Positions 20,901 through 28,507 of a DNA stretch of 29,350 bases are shown here, piece by piece (position 1 is the stretch's first letter; each line of letters opens with the position of its first letter). The DNA comes from a virus: the IMG/VR virus record IMGVR_UViG_3300032173_000471, positions 1 to 29,350 of that record, one strand, 5' to 3'. The notes beneath the pieces were generated by a model, which was not told where the DNA came from, made no database searches, and saw only the letters and a list, made by a program, of their open reading frames with translations. Position numbers and translations under genes: made by a program.

Positions 20901-22168
20901 TCAGTCTCAATGAGCCTGGTTTAGGGTATTCAGCCACTGATGACCTATCGGCATCTAGTGCTAACCTTGGTGGCAGTGGTTCGGGCTTTGAAGTAGTAGT
21001 GGGTACCATTACTACAAGTAGCGGTGAACTGACCGACGTATCAGCTTATGCTGAAGCGTGTGGACTGGCCAACGGAAACGGAAGCCTTGAGATTCAGAAC
21101 GCTATCAGCCCTCTGTCAGGTGTCTACTTTAATGTAACCTCCGACGGAACTGCCCCCGACGGGACAACCGACGTTGTTGACGGAGACAGAATTGCTGTTG
21201 AATTCAGCGGTTCTTCTTATAACTGGGTTGTTGTTCCTGCTGCAGCTCTGGGTGGTGACTTGTCTTCTGTAGCACACGTTTGCTACGGCTCTCAAGTAGA
21301 ACTTGCCTTGACTCAAGAGCAAACTCTCCCTCAGACACTGTGGAACTTCGATGCTATCACATCGACTGAGATCATCGATAATGCTCTCCGTGGAGTTGGC
21401 TTCGCTGGTGAACCCCAAGCAGTGTTTATTGAGGCTGGAGTTGACAATGTTAACCGTCTGTATGCAGATAGCCAAAAGTACTTCAATGCCTTTGGTTTCA
21501 TTGCCTTCTACGGTTCTTACATCGAGAACTCTGCTGGACAGTACATCCCCCCATCCTCCTATGTGGCCGGTGTGGCAGCTCGCCGCTACCGTGCAGAAGG
21601 ATTCCAGTTCCCACCCGCAGGTACCAAGTATCAACTTGCTGATGCTGTGGGCGTTCAAATCCCTGTCAACTCGGCTCAGCAAAACTTGCTGAACCCTGAC
21701 GGTTGCAACGTGGTTCGCTCCCTTCCTGGATACCCTGCTACGGCAGTCTTCATCTGGGGCGGTAGAACTAGAATCAACCCTGCTGTTGCAGACCAGCGTA
21801 AGTTCCAGTTTGTAAACACTCGTGTTATCCAGAACGTGGTGTATGGCTCACTAAGGAGCGCTTTTGACAACCAAATCTTCACAGTTGTGGACGGTTTCGG
21901 TGTCGTGTTTAACCAGATTGTATCAATCGGTAACAGCGTTCTAAACCAGCTTTATACCGCTGGCGCACTCTACGGGGCTCGCCCTTCCGATGCGTTCCAG
22001 GTTATATGCGACGAGCGTATCAACACTTCTGAGAACTTGGAGAATGGTATCGTGAATGTCAAGGTGTTTGACGTTCCTGTGCCGACCTTGGAGAGAATCC
22101 AGGTTGACCTCATCAGAGTGTCAATTGGTCAAATGAACAACGAGCTAATTTCTCAAGGACTGGAGTGA
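17984..22168 (+). CDS. Contractile tail sheath protein, very large
   Basis: The ends match phage tail sheath proteins. The N-terminus has PGTYINERVGNVASAGIASF and a first domain to about residue 430. The C-terminal domain (~1115-1394) has NLLNPDGCNVVRSLPGY, VWGGRTR-type strands (FIWGGRTRINP) and the terminal inter-subunit arm (LENGIVNVKVFDVPVPTLER). At 1394 residues it is about twice T4 gp18 (659). The extra length is an insertion of some 680 residues, rich in Gly/Ser/Thr, containing two copies of a Gly-rich repeat domain (around 625-695 and 940-1010, consensus GSGTGATAxITV...GxGYSxxDxL). These would decorate the outer tail surface. The frame is intact and its codon use is uniform across insert and flanks. 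Confidence 0.92.
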   Translation: MATFSFGTGVTPGAPGTYINERVGNVASAGIASFNTTYLLVETDGDVPVTRFPFNSPVPVTSLADYKVLVGGVPTAKMARLSYNCVNSFFLNAQIGDLRVVRVGTPNQIVEIELLPSGTKVSSSGLPSSLQAGDIVYAQILLNGLKLVAGDGSTGYTEDGEWLGVPVTIPVDYISGDEVNNRKISSAIAAAIASAIESNPSVRSAIYVRDFGMVNDLIPTSNSENSYVTIAATTYDGNVSVVTEQLPIGAASVFMQNVYDVTNIVGLQNNLERVPQDYIQCISTAFDGQADQGYLLAPTAFAQFDADGRSAVGAAAANHCQDNNFKWMALADAGSFLVTDINKYKEYTPHQPAANLVTGNQYLVDNAIYKWTGNNVAYDRLRYQTLVPGYDPKVAVEESVETVAIGEKVGLLDSATFVVNSSTSAEIGAFVLDPTTVWPVNYQIQQVTLSDLGADFLPLLPIGETSANVYIVAPPFDSAVYGPYPSGGNVDPQAVFIAETSSDAVSILTEVIALGGTSFVTSPPAGCFYVDVPTGSTASATYEVAAWDLPVEINGQTSNLVQNISGAPASVNTLHLPGSLQKSTEDYRLSFISRTFFNPASLGLILTLDSSGLSPGSDYVEGVYSAVPLIYDGAPGDGSGATATITVDSLGEVSSVVLELSGTGYSTGDTLTADDADLGNSGIGSGFTIDVLTVTDSLYSNTATSYSGAATFFCKNHSLVNGQKVFFTQPILNNTTALFKGTSSSATNAYFVKVIDNSNFILATSSSNYLAGSFVPYPGLPAISTNPTILYTALRGGLATALNLSELTTFPFIRGRKYGFATGTVINQACSNSLVSDNGNNPDVSILLNTSSIVTGNERVFPYGETPSAGWLPELGLVSPGGNTNVIANYICTPTVNQSFASEAYFVPTIDAIYGGEFDAGATSSTGPILTFGAITGGTLYGNGSYTNVPLTGGSGTGATADITVVGGIVTVVSLNEPGLGYSATDDLSASSANLGGSGSGFEVVVGTITTSSGELTDVSAYAEACGLANGNGSLEIQNAISPLSGVYFNVTSDGTAPDGTTDVVDGDRIAVEFSGSSYNWVVVPAAALGGDLSSVAHVCYGSQVELALTQEQTLPQTLWNFDAITSTEIIDNALRGVGFAGEPQAVFIEAGVDNVNRLYADSQKYFNAFGFIAFYGSYIENSAGQYIPPSSYVAGVAARRYRAEGFQFPPAGTKYQLADAVGVQIPVNSAQQNLLNPDGCNVVRSLPGYPATAVFIWGGRTRINPAVADQRKFQFVNTRVIQNVVYGSLRSAFDNQIFTVVDGFGVVFNQIVSIGNSVLNQLYTAGALYGARPSDAFQVICDERINTSENLENGIVNVKVFDVPVPTLERIQVDLIRVSIGQMNNELISQGLE

Positions 22169-22184
22169 TAACCAAGTGAGTCAA

Positions 22185-22451
22185 ATGAACAAGGAATTAA
22201 AGCTACAGATTCCTGACTCACTTCACTCTACCTTAGCTAAAAGAGCTGAAAATCAGGGTGTCTCAATAGAGGCACTCTGTCTTTCTATGCTACAAGCAGA
22301 GTTGTTAGTTGAGCCATCGCTTTACGGATCATTGCCTAATGGGCAAATTAGACTAGAAATTAAAAGAGTAATTGAAAGCGACTTGCCCCCTGAAGAAGTA
22401 AGGAAAAGGGTAAGACAGCTTGAAACTCAAATTACCCGGTGCATTCGATGA
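22185..22451 (+). CDS. Small RHH-like (Arc/HicB type) protein
   Basis: From ATG 22185 this is an 88-residue protein; a GTG at 22176 would add three residues, but AAGTGAG precedes the ATG. LKLQIPDSLHSTLAKRAENQ followed by GVSIEALCLSMLQ looks like a ribbon-helix-helix DNA-binding fold (strand, helix, turn, helix) as in Arc or HicB C-terminal domains. The second half is basic and helical (LPPEEVRKRVRQLETQITRC). Location between sheath and baseplate genes is unusual for a repressor and could indicate a late-gene regulator. Alternatively it is a structural protein with a similar pattern. Confidence 0.5.
   Translation: MNKELKLQIPDSLHSTLAKRAENQGVSIEALCLSMLQAELLVEPSLYGSLPNGQIRLEIKRVIESDLPPEEVRKRVRQLETQITRCIR
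22408..22415 (+). promoter_or_regulatory. GGGTAARA motif, site 4
   Basis: GGGTAAGA lies inside the RHH-like gene, 36 bp before its end and 40 bp before the baseplate gene start. It is coding here, so it may be coincidence. Confidence 0.25.
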
Positions 22452-22825
22452 CAGTCCCCCAGCTATCTTTCTCCACAATAAGGGGTATTTCCTACCCGCT
22501 CCGCATAGAGAACGGAAACCTGGCGGTTAGCACCGACTACTCCCTTAAGGCCCAACAGATAAGGAGCGTAATAGAGACTAGATTTTTTGAAAGAGTTATG
22601 AGAGCGGACTACGGGGTTGGAGACCATACGCTAGAGGTCATGAACCCTGGCCAAATTAACTCTGAGTTCCAAACTTCAATAGCAAAAGAAGTAGAGGGTT
22701 TAACATCTCTGGCAGTTAGCGGTGATTGGATAACTGGAGGAGATGATGGTGTTTACCGTGTATTCATTGTATACTCAGTGGACGGGATTCCCCAACCCCC
22801 CGTGAATTTTTCCCTCAGCAACTAG
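22448..22825 (+). CDS. Baseplate wedge protein, gp25/gpW-like
   Basis: ATG 22448 overlaps the previous stop (ATGA), giving 125 residues. The segment QQIRSVIETRFFERVMRADYG matches the GPW/gp25 family core, with an acidic-arginine strand ERVMxxDYG and flanking helices. The protein is the inner wedge component that nucleates sheath assembly in contractile tails (T4 gp25, P2 gpW). An upstream GTG at 22439 adds only three residues and is not needed. Its neighbours agree: the sheath is two genes upstream. Confidence 0.85.
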   Translation: MTVPQLSFSTIRGISYPLRIENGNLAVSTDYSLKAQQIRSVIETRFFERVMRADYGVGDHTLEVMNPGQINSEFQTSIAKEVEGLTSLAVSGDWITGGDDGVYRVFIVYSVDGIPQPPVNFSLSN

Positions 22826-22826
22826 C

Positions 22827-22834
22827 GGGTAAAA
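22827..22834 (+). promoter_or_regulatory. GGGTAARA motif, site 5
   Basis: GGGTAAAA begins 2 bp after the baseplate gene stop and is followed by G and ACTGTATAG. With site 2 it shares GGGTAARA, one base, ACTGTA, a conserved 15-bp block. The portal start lies 97 bp downstream. Confidence 0.45.
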
Positions 22835-22923
22835 GACTGTATAGCGCACCCCCCTTAGAGAAACATAAATGAGAAACAATGGTAAAAAACTGACTTACTT
22901 CTTCGGCTACTGAGGAGAATATT

Positions 22924-24597
22924 GTGGCACAACGATTTCGCACAGCCCCAGTTCCTTCGGGAGAGGTAAGCTCATACACGAGTGACCCGTATAATCTTTC
23001 GTCTATTTACATGTTTGGTAGTTCCTCTCCCTTTACGGGGAGTGGGGCCAGCATCGTAAGACCAAGTGACGACCTAATTATCCAGAAAGGTGGCAACAGA
23101 GCCCTATCTGTATATCAGCGTCTACTACTAGATGAACACGTTCAAGGATCATTCTCCAAACTAATGCAGGAGATAACTTCACGCCCCTGGTTTGTTGAAG
23201 AATATAGCGAATCTCCCGGAGATTTAGCCGTAAGAGATTTTGTAGCTGAAACTTTAGCCGAAATCCCTCTGGATGAAATTTACAAAGGTTTGGCCGAAGC
23301 AACAATCGTTGGATATTCGGTGGGAGAAATAATGTGGAAAAAGACCAAGCGAGGCGTTATCCCCTTTGACATCCGCATGAGGGACCAACGTCGATTTGTA
23401 TTCCAAGAGGCTGAGGATTCCCAAACTGGGTTCACAATGCGATGCCTAACCTTTAACAGGATGTTTGAGGGTGTGGAGCTTCCTGCGAGGAAGTTCATTG
23501 TTAATCGCTACTGGTCACAGCATAATGGAGACCCCTACGGTTCTGCCTTAGGTAGGTTACTGTACCCGCTTGTTAAGTTTAGGAGAAGGGCTCTAGAGTC
23601 TTATGTCCTGTATGGTGACAGGTACGCAACCCCTACTGCTGTGGCGACGGCTCCACTAAGTGCGTCCTCAGCAGAAATTGATACCATTTACAATCACATT
23701 TCCAACCTGTCCCAAGAGACAGCATTGGTCTTGCCCGAAGGGTATAAACTTGATTTCGTCAACCCGCAAGGTAGTCCCGACGTATTTAAGAACCTTATTG
23801 ATTACATTGATAAAGAAATCAGCCTATTGATTTGTGGTGAGAATGAGGCTGGCACAGCAGAGTCCGGTTCCAGAGCATCATCCCAGGTGGCAAACCTGGT
23901 TAGAGTTACTAGAGCATCTGAGACTTCCGAAATAATCTCCCACTTGCTGACTAAGACCTTGATTCGTTGGATCGTTGACCTTAACTTTGGAACTGACGTT
24001 GCCTCACCTTCTCTTACAAGGGAGTTCCGCATCGAGGAATCACCACTGACAGTCGCTGACGTTTCTCTACTTATTCAGAACGGTTTCAAGCCCAGGAAAG
24101 AATGGGTCCAGAGGCACTTCCGAGTTGATTTGGAAGATGAGCTTAAGCCTCTATTCCCTGGTCAAGAGGACCCCAACGCCGAAGTCAACTTCGACCCAGA
24201 TAAAGACAAGGATCTATTTAACTCAATATTTGGTGATGAGGCTGCTCCCACTGAGCCCGCACCAGAGGCTGCTGTACCGGCTGAGGCCCCTGCTGAGCCT
24301 GCCCCAGAAGTTGCTCCTGAGGAAGTACCTGCTGAGGAAGCTCCCACTGAGCCTGCCCCAGAAGTTGCTCCTGAGGAAGTACCGGCCGAAACTCCTGCTG
24401 CGGCTGTGACAGTCAATGACGAAGGGGTTGTAACCGAAGTCACTCCCCCTGCCGAAGAGCCCACCCCAGTTGAAACTCCGGAAGAACCAGCCCCGACAGA
24501 AAACCAATTAACGGAGTCTGAAGAACTTGACGATATCTTATCAAGTTTAGAAGAACCTGACCCTACCGAAACTGGCGCAGCCGGTGAGGAAAAATAG
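22924..24597 (+). CDS. Portal protein (DUF935, Mu gp29-like)
   Basis: GTG 22924 follows GAGGAG at a good distance. The first ~435 residues match DUF935 portal proteins: SVYQRLLLDEHVQGSFSKLM at the start, the SVGEIMWKK strand, RFVFQEAEDS, and NRYWSQHNGDPYGSALGRLL, then RALESYVLYGDRYATPTAVA. Portals form a dodecameric ring for DNA packaging. Residues ~440-557 are an added Pro/Glu/Ala-rich tail with a repeated PAPEVAPEEVPAE unit (DNA period 48 bp), probably disordered; such tails are not part of the usual family. The order, portal after tail genes and before protease, differs from the common terminase-portal-capsid-tail order. Confidence 0.88.
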   Translation: MAQRFRTAPVPSGEVSSYTSDPYNLSSIYMFGSSSPFTGSGASIVRPSDDLIIQKGGNRALSVYQRLLLDEHVQGSFSKLMQEITSRPWFVEEYSESPGDLAVRDFVAETLAEIPLDEIYKGLAEATIVGYSVGEIMWKKTKRGVIPFDIRMRDQRRFVFQEAEDSQTGFTMRCLTFNRMFEGVELPARKFIVNRYWSQHNGDPYGSALGRLLYPLVKFRRRALESYVLYGDRYATPTAVATAPLSASSAEIDTIYNHISNLSQETALVLPEGYKLDFVNPQGSPDVFKNLIDYIDKEISLLICGENEAGTAESGSRASSQVANLVRVTRASETSEIISHLLTKTLIRWIVDLNFGTDVASPSLTREFRIEESPLTVADVSLLIQNGFKPRKEWVQRHFRVDLEDELKPLFPGQEDPNAEVNFDPDKDKDLFNSIFGDEAAPTEPAPEAAVPAEAPAEPAPEVAPEEVPAEEAPTEPAPEVAPEEVPAETPAAAVTVNDEGVVTEVTPPAEEPTPVETPEEPAPTENQLTESEELDDILSSLEEPDPTETGAAGEEK

Positions 24598-24600
24598 TTA

Positions 24601-24608
24601 GGGTAAAA
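24601..24608 (+). promoter_or_regulatory. GGGTAARA motif, site 6
   Basis: GGGTAAAA begins 3 bp after the portal stop and 36 bp before the GTG start of the protease gene. Confidence 0.4.
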
Positions 24609-24636
24609 ACATACCAAGAGTGCATCAAGTAGCAAA

Positions 24637-27162
24637 GTGTTTACAAAAAAAGTTCACGTATTCAAAGCTGGCCCGCAGGTTTCCGCCCAGGGTGTTCAAA
24701 GGGAGTTTTCTCCTGATGACCTTCAAGAAGTAGTAGAGTCTTACGATTCAAAAATTCATGAAGCTCCCCTCGTGATTGGACACTCTGGGGACAATGATAG
24801 CACACCTTCTTTCGGGTGGATTAAAGGATTCTCCAGAAAAGGAGATGACCTTTACGCTAACGTCGAGTTCACCGACGCAGCTAAAGACCTAGTTAAAAAT
24901 GGTCACTACAGGAAGGTTTCTATTTCCTTCTATTCACCTGAATCCCCCATCAACCCTCACAAAGGTAAATGGAGTGCTAGGCACTTAGCTTTGCTTGGTG
25001 CTGCACCACCGGCAGTTAAGGGTCTAGAGTCCCTTTCTTTTACCGAAGAGAGGGGAGTCTTTGATTTTGCGGTTGCACTTTCTCCTGATGACATTTTTAG
25101 TAAGGAACTTGGTCCAACAATGATGATGGAAAAAGGTCCCCTCGAAATGCTTAAGGAGAGGTTGGATGAAGTAAGAAATGAGATGGACCAGTCCTTAAAG
25201 CAACTGGAAGATAACCAAAACCAACAAACAGAAGCAAGTGTCTCTGAAACAGGCTCTGAAACAACAAACTCGGCGGATCAAAACGCCACCCCCGACAATC
25301 CTAATCAGCAATTTTCTGAAATGAAAAAGAAATTGGGGCGCGAAGGCGCTGAAGTCGCTGAGTCTGCTCAGCAACTGGCTAATCTAGAAACAAAAGCACC
25401 AGAAACAAAGTTCAAAGAAACCTCTAAGAAAAAAATGGTCGATGAAGAGGAAATGGAATCCCTAGAGGATGAATCTGAGGAGTCCTTCAAAGAGTCAGCT
25501 AAGGCCAAAAAGATGAAGGCTGCTATGGCCGATGAGGATGAAATGGAATCCCTAGAGGATGAAACATCTGAAAAGTTTGAAGAAGGTTCCAAAAGGAAAG
25601 TATCCGGTGGAGCCAATGGTCAAAAAGTTCAGGTTGTTCAAGAAGTCTTTGAAGAAGGTCTTGAAGAGCAACACAAGGAAAGAACTTCCTCAATGAGGAA
25701 AAAACTCATGGCCGAAGAAGGCGATGAGGAAATGGATTATGACGAAGTCAGCCACAAAGCCGCTAAAAATGGTCGTGTAACTTTCGGTACCCATTCTGCC
25801 ACCGATGGCGATAAAATGACCGGTCGCTCTGAAACCGCTAGGTCAAAGGATGACAGCTATGCCGACCGCCAAATGGTAGGTAAAGGTGCTGAAGAAGACC
25901 GTGAAGGTGTAACTAGCGATTCCGAGCAAGACAAGGACAGAGTAAAGACTGCCAGCGATTCCGAGCAAGACAAGGATCGTGAAAAGCTTGCAAAGTCCGA
26001 CGAGGGCGATGACAGCGAAGATTCTCGCTGGGCCGGTCAAGGTGACGCCCGTAAAAAGGTCATGAACAATGACCAATATGACGACAGCGACAGCGATTAC
26101 CCCGAGCAAGAACGTGCGGGAGTTTCCGATGGAGACGAGCCCCATGGTCGCGACGGTGGCCCTACCTCCGTATCTAAATTGTCGGAAGAAGATCCCGATG
26201 ATATGGAAATGGCCGTTGACGTTAAGAACGTTAAAGGCAGCAAAGATGCCCGTGTTCTCTACCAAACCTCTGGTCAAAAGAGAGCCGCATTGAAAGGTGG
26301 TTCAATCGCTGACCACGCTGAGGGTGAAGATGGTGAGCCGGATTCTGAAGGTGTCGTTAAGTCCCCTAAGAAAGCCAGTGTATCCAGCGGCAAAGATGCC
26401 CGTGGTCGTAGCGGCGGTCCCACAGACTTCCCCACTATTTCCGAGGAAGACCCTGACAACGAGGAAATGGCTGTCAAGGTTGGTGATGCAACCGAGAGTG
26501 ACAAAGTCCGAATCGTTCGTCAAAAGTCTGGCGACAAAGCTACTCTCAACCATGCGGAGGGCGAAATGTCCCGCAGGAAGAAAGCTGCTGCTGTCAAGGA
26601 CCCGATGACTGAAACGGGTAAAGGCTCCACCTACGAGGAAGGTGAGATGGACGACGAGGCCGCCGATTATAGCTGTGGTTCTGGGATGAACTATGGTATG
26701 GGTTCTACCGCTCAGGCTAAACCTATGGGTATGCCAGCCGAGATGTATGAAGAACTTAAAGCCGTTAAGGCTGAGAATGAGAGGCTCAAGCGTGAGTTTG
26801 AAGAGCAGAAGATGATGGCCCGTAAGCAGAAGATTTCTCACTATGTTGAGGGTCTGTATAGCAACGGTCAATTGACTGACGCCGTTATCACTCAAGGTGA
26901 GCTGCAAAACTTCTGCGAAGGCTTAGAGTTCGGGACTATGGAGTTCTCTGAGGGTGAAACACCTTCTTCTAAGCTGCTTGGTATTCTCAGCCGTCTGCCC
27001 AACATGGTTTACTTCAACGAAGTTGTCAGCAATGAGCAGTTTGAGCCTAGTGTAGAAGACATGGACCCACACGAAAGGGCTCTAGAAATGGTAAGAAGGG
27101 GTGAAGCCTCTGACTACCTGGAAGCCATCAAAATGGCCATTCCCTGGACCTCCAGAGGCTGA
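24637..27162 (+). CDS. Prohead protease with acidic scaffold-like region (Mu gpI-like)
   Basis: The N-terminal ~130 residues match Mu-like prophage I proteins: HVFKAGPQVSAQGVQREFSP, then EAPLVIGHSGDN, FGWIKGFSRKGDDLYANVEF, YRKVSISFYSP and LALLGAAPPAVKGL. These are linked to capsid maturation proteolysis. The remainder to residue ~690 is extremely acidic and low-complexity with repeats: MESLEDE blocks (identical 24 bp at 25450 and 25540), SDSEQDKDR (period 39 bp), and GGPT...SEEDPDxxEMAV twice. The C-terminus (~700-841) has a coiled coil MYEELKAVKAENERLKREFE and a globular tail. A protease joined to its scaffold in one 841-residue chain is plausible. GTG 24637 is the start; no ATG occurs before residue 160. 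Confidence 0.8.
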   Translation: MFTKKVHVFKAGPQVSAQGVQREFSPDDLQEVVESYDSKIHEAPLVIGHSGDNDSTPSFGWIKGFSRKGDDLYANVEFTDAAKDLVKNGHYRKVSISFYSPESPINPHKGKWSARHLALLGAAPPAVKGLESLSFTEERGVFDFAVALSPDDIFSKELGPTMMMEKGPLEMLKERLDEVRNEMDQSLKQLEDNQNQQTEASVSETGSETTNSADQNATPDNPNQQFSEMKKKLGREGAEVAESAQQLANLETKAPETKFKETSKKKMVDEEEMESLEDESEESFKESAKAKKMKAAMADEDEMESLEDETSEKFEEGSKRKVSGGANGQKVQVVQEVFEEGLEEQHKERTSSMRKKLMAEEGDEEMDYDEVSHKAAKNGRVTFGTHSATDGDKMTGRSETARSKDDSYADRQMVGKGAEEDREGVTSDSEQDKDRVKTASDSEQDKDREKLAKSDEGDDSEDSRWAGQGDARKKVMNNDQYDDSDSDYPEQERAGVSDGDEPHGRDGGPTSVSKLSEEDPDDMEMAVDVKNVKGSKDARVLYQTSGQKRAALKGGSIADHAEGEDGEPDSEGVVKSPKKASVSSGKDARGRSGGPTDFPTISEEDPDNEEMAVKVGDATESDKVRIVRQKSGDKATLNHAEGEMSRRKKAAAVKDPMTETGKGSTYEEGEMDDEAADYSCGSGMNYGMGSTAQAKPMGMPAEMYEELKAVKAENERLKREFEEQKMMARKQKISHYVEGLYSNGQLTDAVITQGELQNFCEGLEFGTMEFSEGETPSSKLLGILSRLPNMVYFNEVVSNEQFEPSVEDMDPHERALEMVRRGEASDYLEAIKMAIPWTSRG

Positions 27163-27165
27163 TAA

Positions 27166-27912
27166 ATGGACCTCCTCTCACTTACCGGTCTAGTTACCAA
27201 AAGGAGAGGGGGTTATTTTTCGCAAGCTGAATCCCTAGCTAAGAGGGCTAAGACTTTAGACCGCCTTGAATCCATAATGGAAAAGGAAGCGAAAGTATTA
27301 GTCAAGGCCCTCAGAGATAAAGAGATTAGGTGGGAAGAATACTCCCGAACACTTATTGACAAAACCCTCATTTCAGCCTTGACTGGAGTATACCTTGGGG
27401 CCGAGAGTTCAAAGCCCAAAGAAAAACTCCAGAAAGCGTGGCCCATTATTGTTGGGGAAATGCTACCACCTTTGACCGCATTTTTGAACGAAACTGAAAT
27501 TAGACTAAACGACGGAACTCTAATGCTTGGCAATAAGACTTACGACTTTGCAGACACAGGGTTGGAGGACATCCTCGATAATCCTGACTATGATATCGAA
27601 GACCCTCAAGTTCAAGCTGCCATAGAGGCGGCTAGTTCAAGGGGAGTTGGTAAAACCTGGAGAGGTGTATTTAGCCGAGTCATTCGGTACATTGCATCCC
27701 CTGCCCACTCATTTTTCTCCCTTGGTGAATACTTTGTAAGAGAAGAACAAGGCTTCAAGGAAATGCGTAGAGTCGCAAAGAAAGATCGCCGCACTTGCCA
27801 AGATTGCAAGGATTTTGAAAGGTTGGGGTGGCAATCCATAGGTACTCTGCCTATGCCCGGTCAGCAATGTCGTTGTTATGACCGCTGCCGCTGCTTTATT
27901 GAGTACCGTTAA
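27166..27912 (+). CDS. Minor head protein (SPP1 gp7 / Mu gpF-like)
   Basis: The 248-residue protein ends with a cysteine-rich region CQDCKDFERLGWQSIG, then LPMPGQQCRCYDRCRCF, which corresponds to the C-terminal CxxC...PPxHxxCRC signature of head morphogenesis proteins. The bulk is helical with many Lys/Arg (MEKEAKVLVKALRDKEIRWE). Such proteins are packaged in small numbers and may aid capsid assembly or DNA ejection. It starts 3 bp after the protease gene, in the same transcript. Confidence 0.78.
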   Translation: MDLLSLTGLVTKRRGGYFSQAESLAKRAKTLDRLESIMEKEAKVLVKALRDKEIRWEEYSRTLIDKTLISALTGVYLGAESSKPKEKLQKAWPIIVGEMLPPLTAFLNETEIRLNDGTLMLGNKTYDFADTGLEDILDNPDYDIEDPQVQAAIEAASSRGVGKTWRGVFSRVIRYIASPAHSFFSLGEYFVREEQGFKEMRRVAKKDRRTCQDCKDFERLGWQSIGTLPMPGQQCRCYDRCRCFIEYR

Positions 27913-27913
27913 C

Positions 27914-27928
27914 GTTTGCTTAGCAAAC
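27914..27928 (+). terminator. Short perfect hairpin after gpF-like gene
   Basis: GTTTGCT-T-AGCAAAC is a 7-bp inverted repeat 1 bp after the stop codon. There is no T-run behind it, so it is at best a weak terminator or an RNA processing/stability element. Confidence 0.4.
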
Positions 27929-27930
27929 TG

Positions 27931-27938
27931 GGGTAAAA
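27931..27938 (+). promoter_or_regulatory. GGGTAARA motif, site 7
   Basis: GGGTAAAA follows the hairpin by 2 bp and is itself the left arm of GGGT...ACCC. A similar AGGTAAAA follows at 27956. The decoration gene starts at 28013. Confidence 0.42.
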
Positions 27939-27953
27939 ATAACCCATACTAAA

Positions 27954-28008
27954 CTAGGTAAAAAACAAGTCCTAGAGAAAACCACAAATAAAAACCTTAT
28001 TAAATAAG
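27954..28008 (+). promoter_or_regulatory. A-rich leader with inverted repeats
   Basis: Before the decoration-like gene, CTAGG...CCTAG (27954-27974) and CTTATT-A-AATAAG (27996-28008) can fold. The second ends 4 bp before ATG 28013 and would cover the ribosome binding region. The leader is strikingly A-rich, as in highly translated capsid genes. Confidence 0.4.
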
Positions 28009-28012
28009 AAAA

Positions 28013-28483
28013 ATGTCTTTAAACATCGCACCTGTCTATGCAAAACAATACATCAGATATTGTGAGACCTGGGAAGCTGCTACCGACAACGAAGACGGTG
28101 ACGTCGGCGTTGTAGAAATCGGTGAGTTCCGTGTAGTTGCTTATGCAACCTACGCCGGAGCCAACAAGTGCTGCACCCCTGGTGATCTGGACACTCCATT
28201 TAGTGGCGCCATCATCGGTGTTAACCAAGCCTACATCCCTACCGCTTTGGCCCAGCCTTACACCGCTCGCCAAGCCTCTATCGCAACCAGCGGAATGCTG
28301 ATCGTTGAAGTAGCTCCTGGAGCTGCCCCCATTGCCCTGAACACTCAACTTGAAGTTGACGGCGCTGGCCGCGCTGTTGCCGTTGGTGATGGTGATCCTG
28401 TTACCCTCGATGGTACAACCCCCCTGATTAGGGAAGTTGTTGAAATCGGTGGTCGCACGGTTGTTCTCGTTTCCTTTAACTGA
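28013..28483 (+). CDS. Capsid decoration/cement protein (DUF2190-like)
   Basis: The 156-residue protein is beta-rich and small, with SGAIIGVNQAYIPTALAQPY and SIATSGMLIVEVAPGAAPIA followed by LNTQLEVDGAGRAV. This alternation of GVxxxxA, GxxxVxV and GDxV-like elements is typical of DUF2190 proteins that cap capsid surfaces in Mu-like and other phages. The codons are strongly biased to frequent ones (GCT, GTT, ATC, CGC), suggesting high expression. It has its own long leader and is followed by a strong terminator. A small major capsid protein is a less likely alternative, since 156 residues is too short for an HK97 fold. Confidence 0.62.
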   Translation: MSLNIAPVYAKQYIRYCETWEAATDNEDGDVGVVEIGEFRVVAYATYAGANKCCTPGDLDTPFSGAIIGVNQAYIPTALAQPYTARQASIATSGMLIVEVAPGAAPIALNTQLEVDGAGRAVAVGDGDPVTLDGTTPLIREVVEIGGRTVVLVSFN

Positions 28484-28507
28484 TCGCCACTGGTTGATCA
28501 TCTTAAT

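Noticed and set aside
22869-22913. 14-codon frame MRNNGKKLTYFFGY before the portal, possible leader peptide
   Set aside because: It is too short to judge, there is no hairpin pair typical of attenuation, and it ends just before the portal ribosome binding site by chance as likely as by design.
24162-24635. Antisense Gly/Ser/Ala-rich frame opposite the portal tail
   Set aside because: It is the complement of the Pro/Glu/Ala repeat of the portal C-terminus; there is no start signal or neighbouring gene on that strand.
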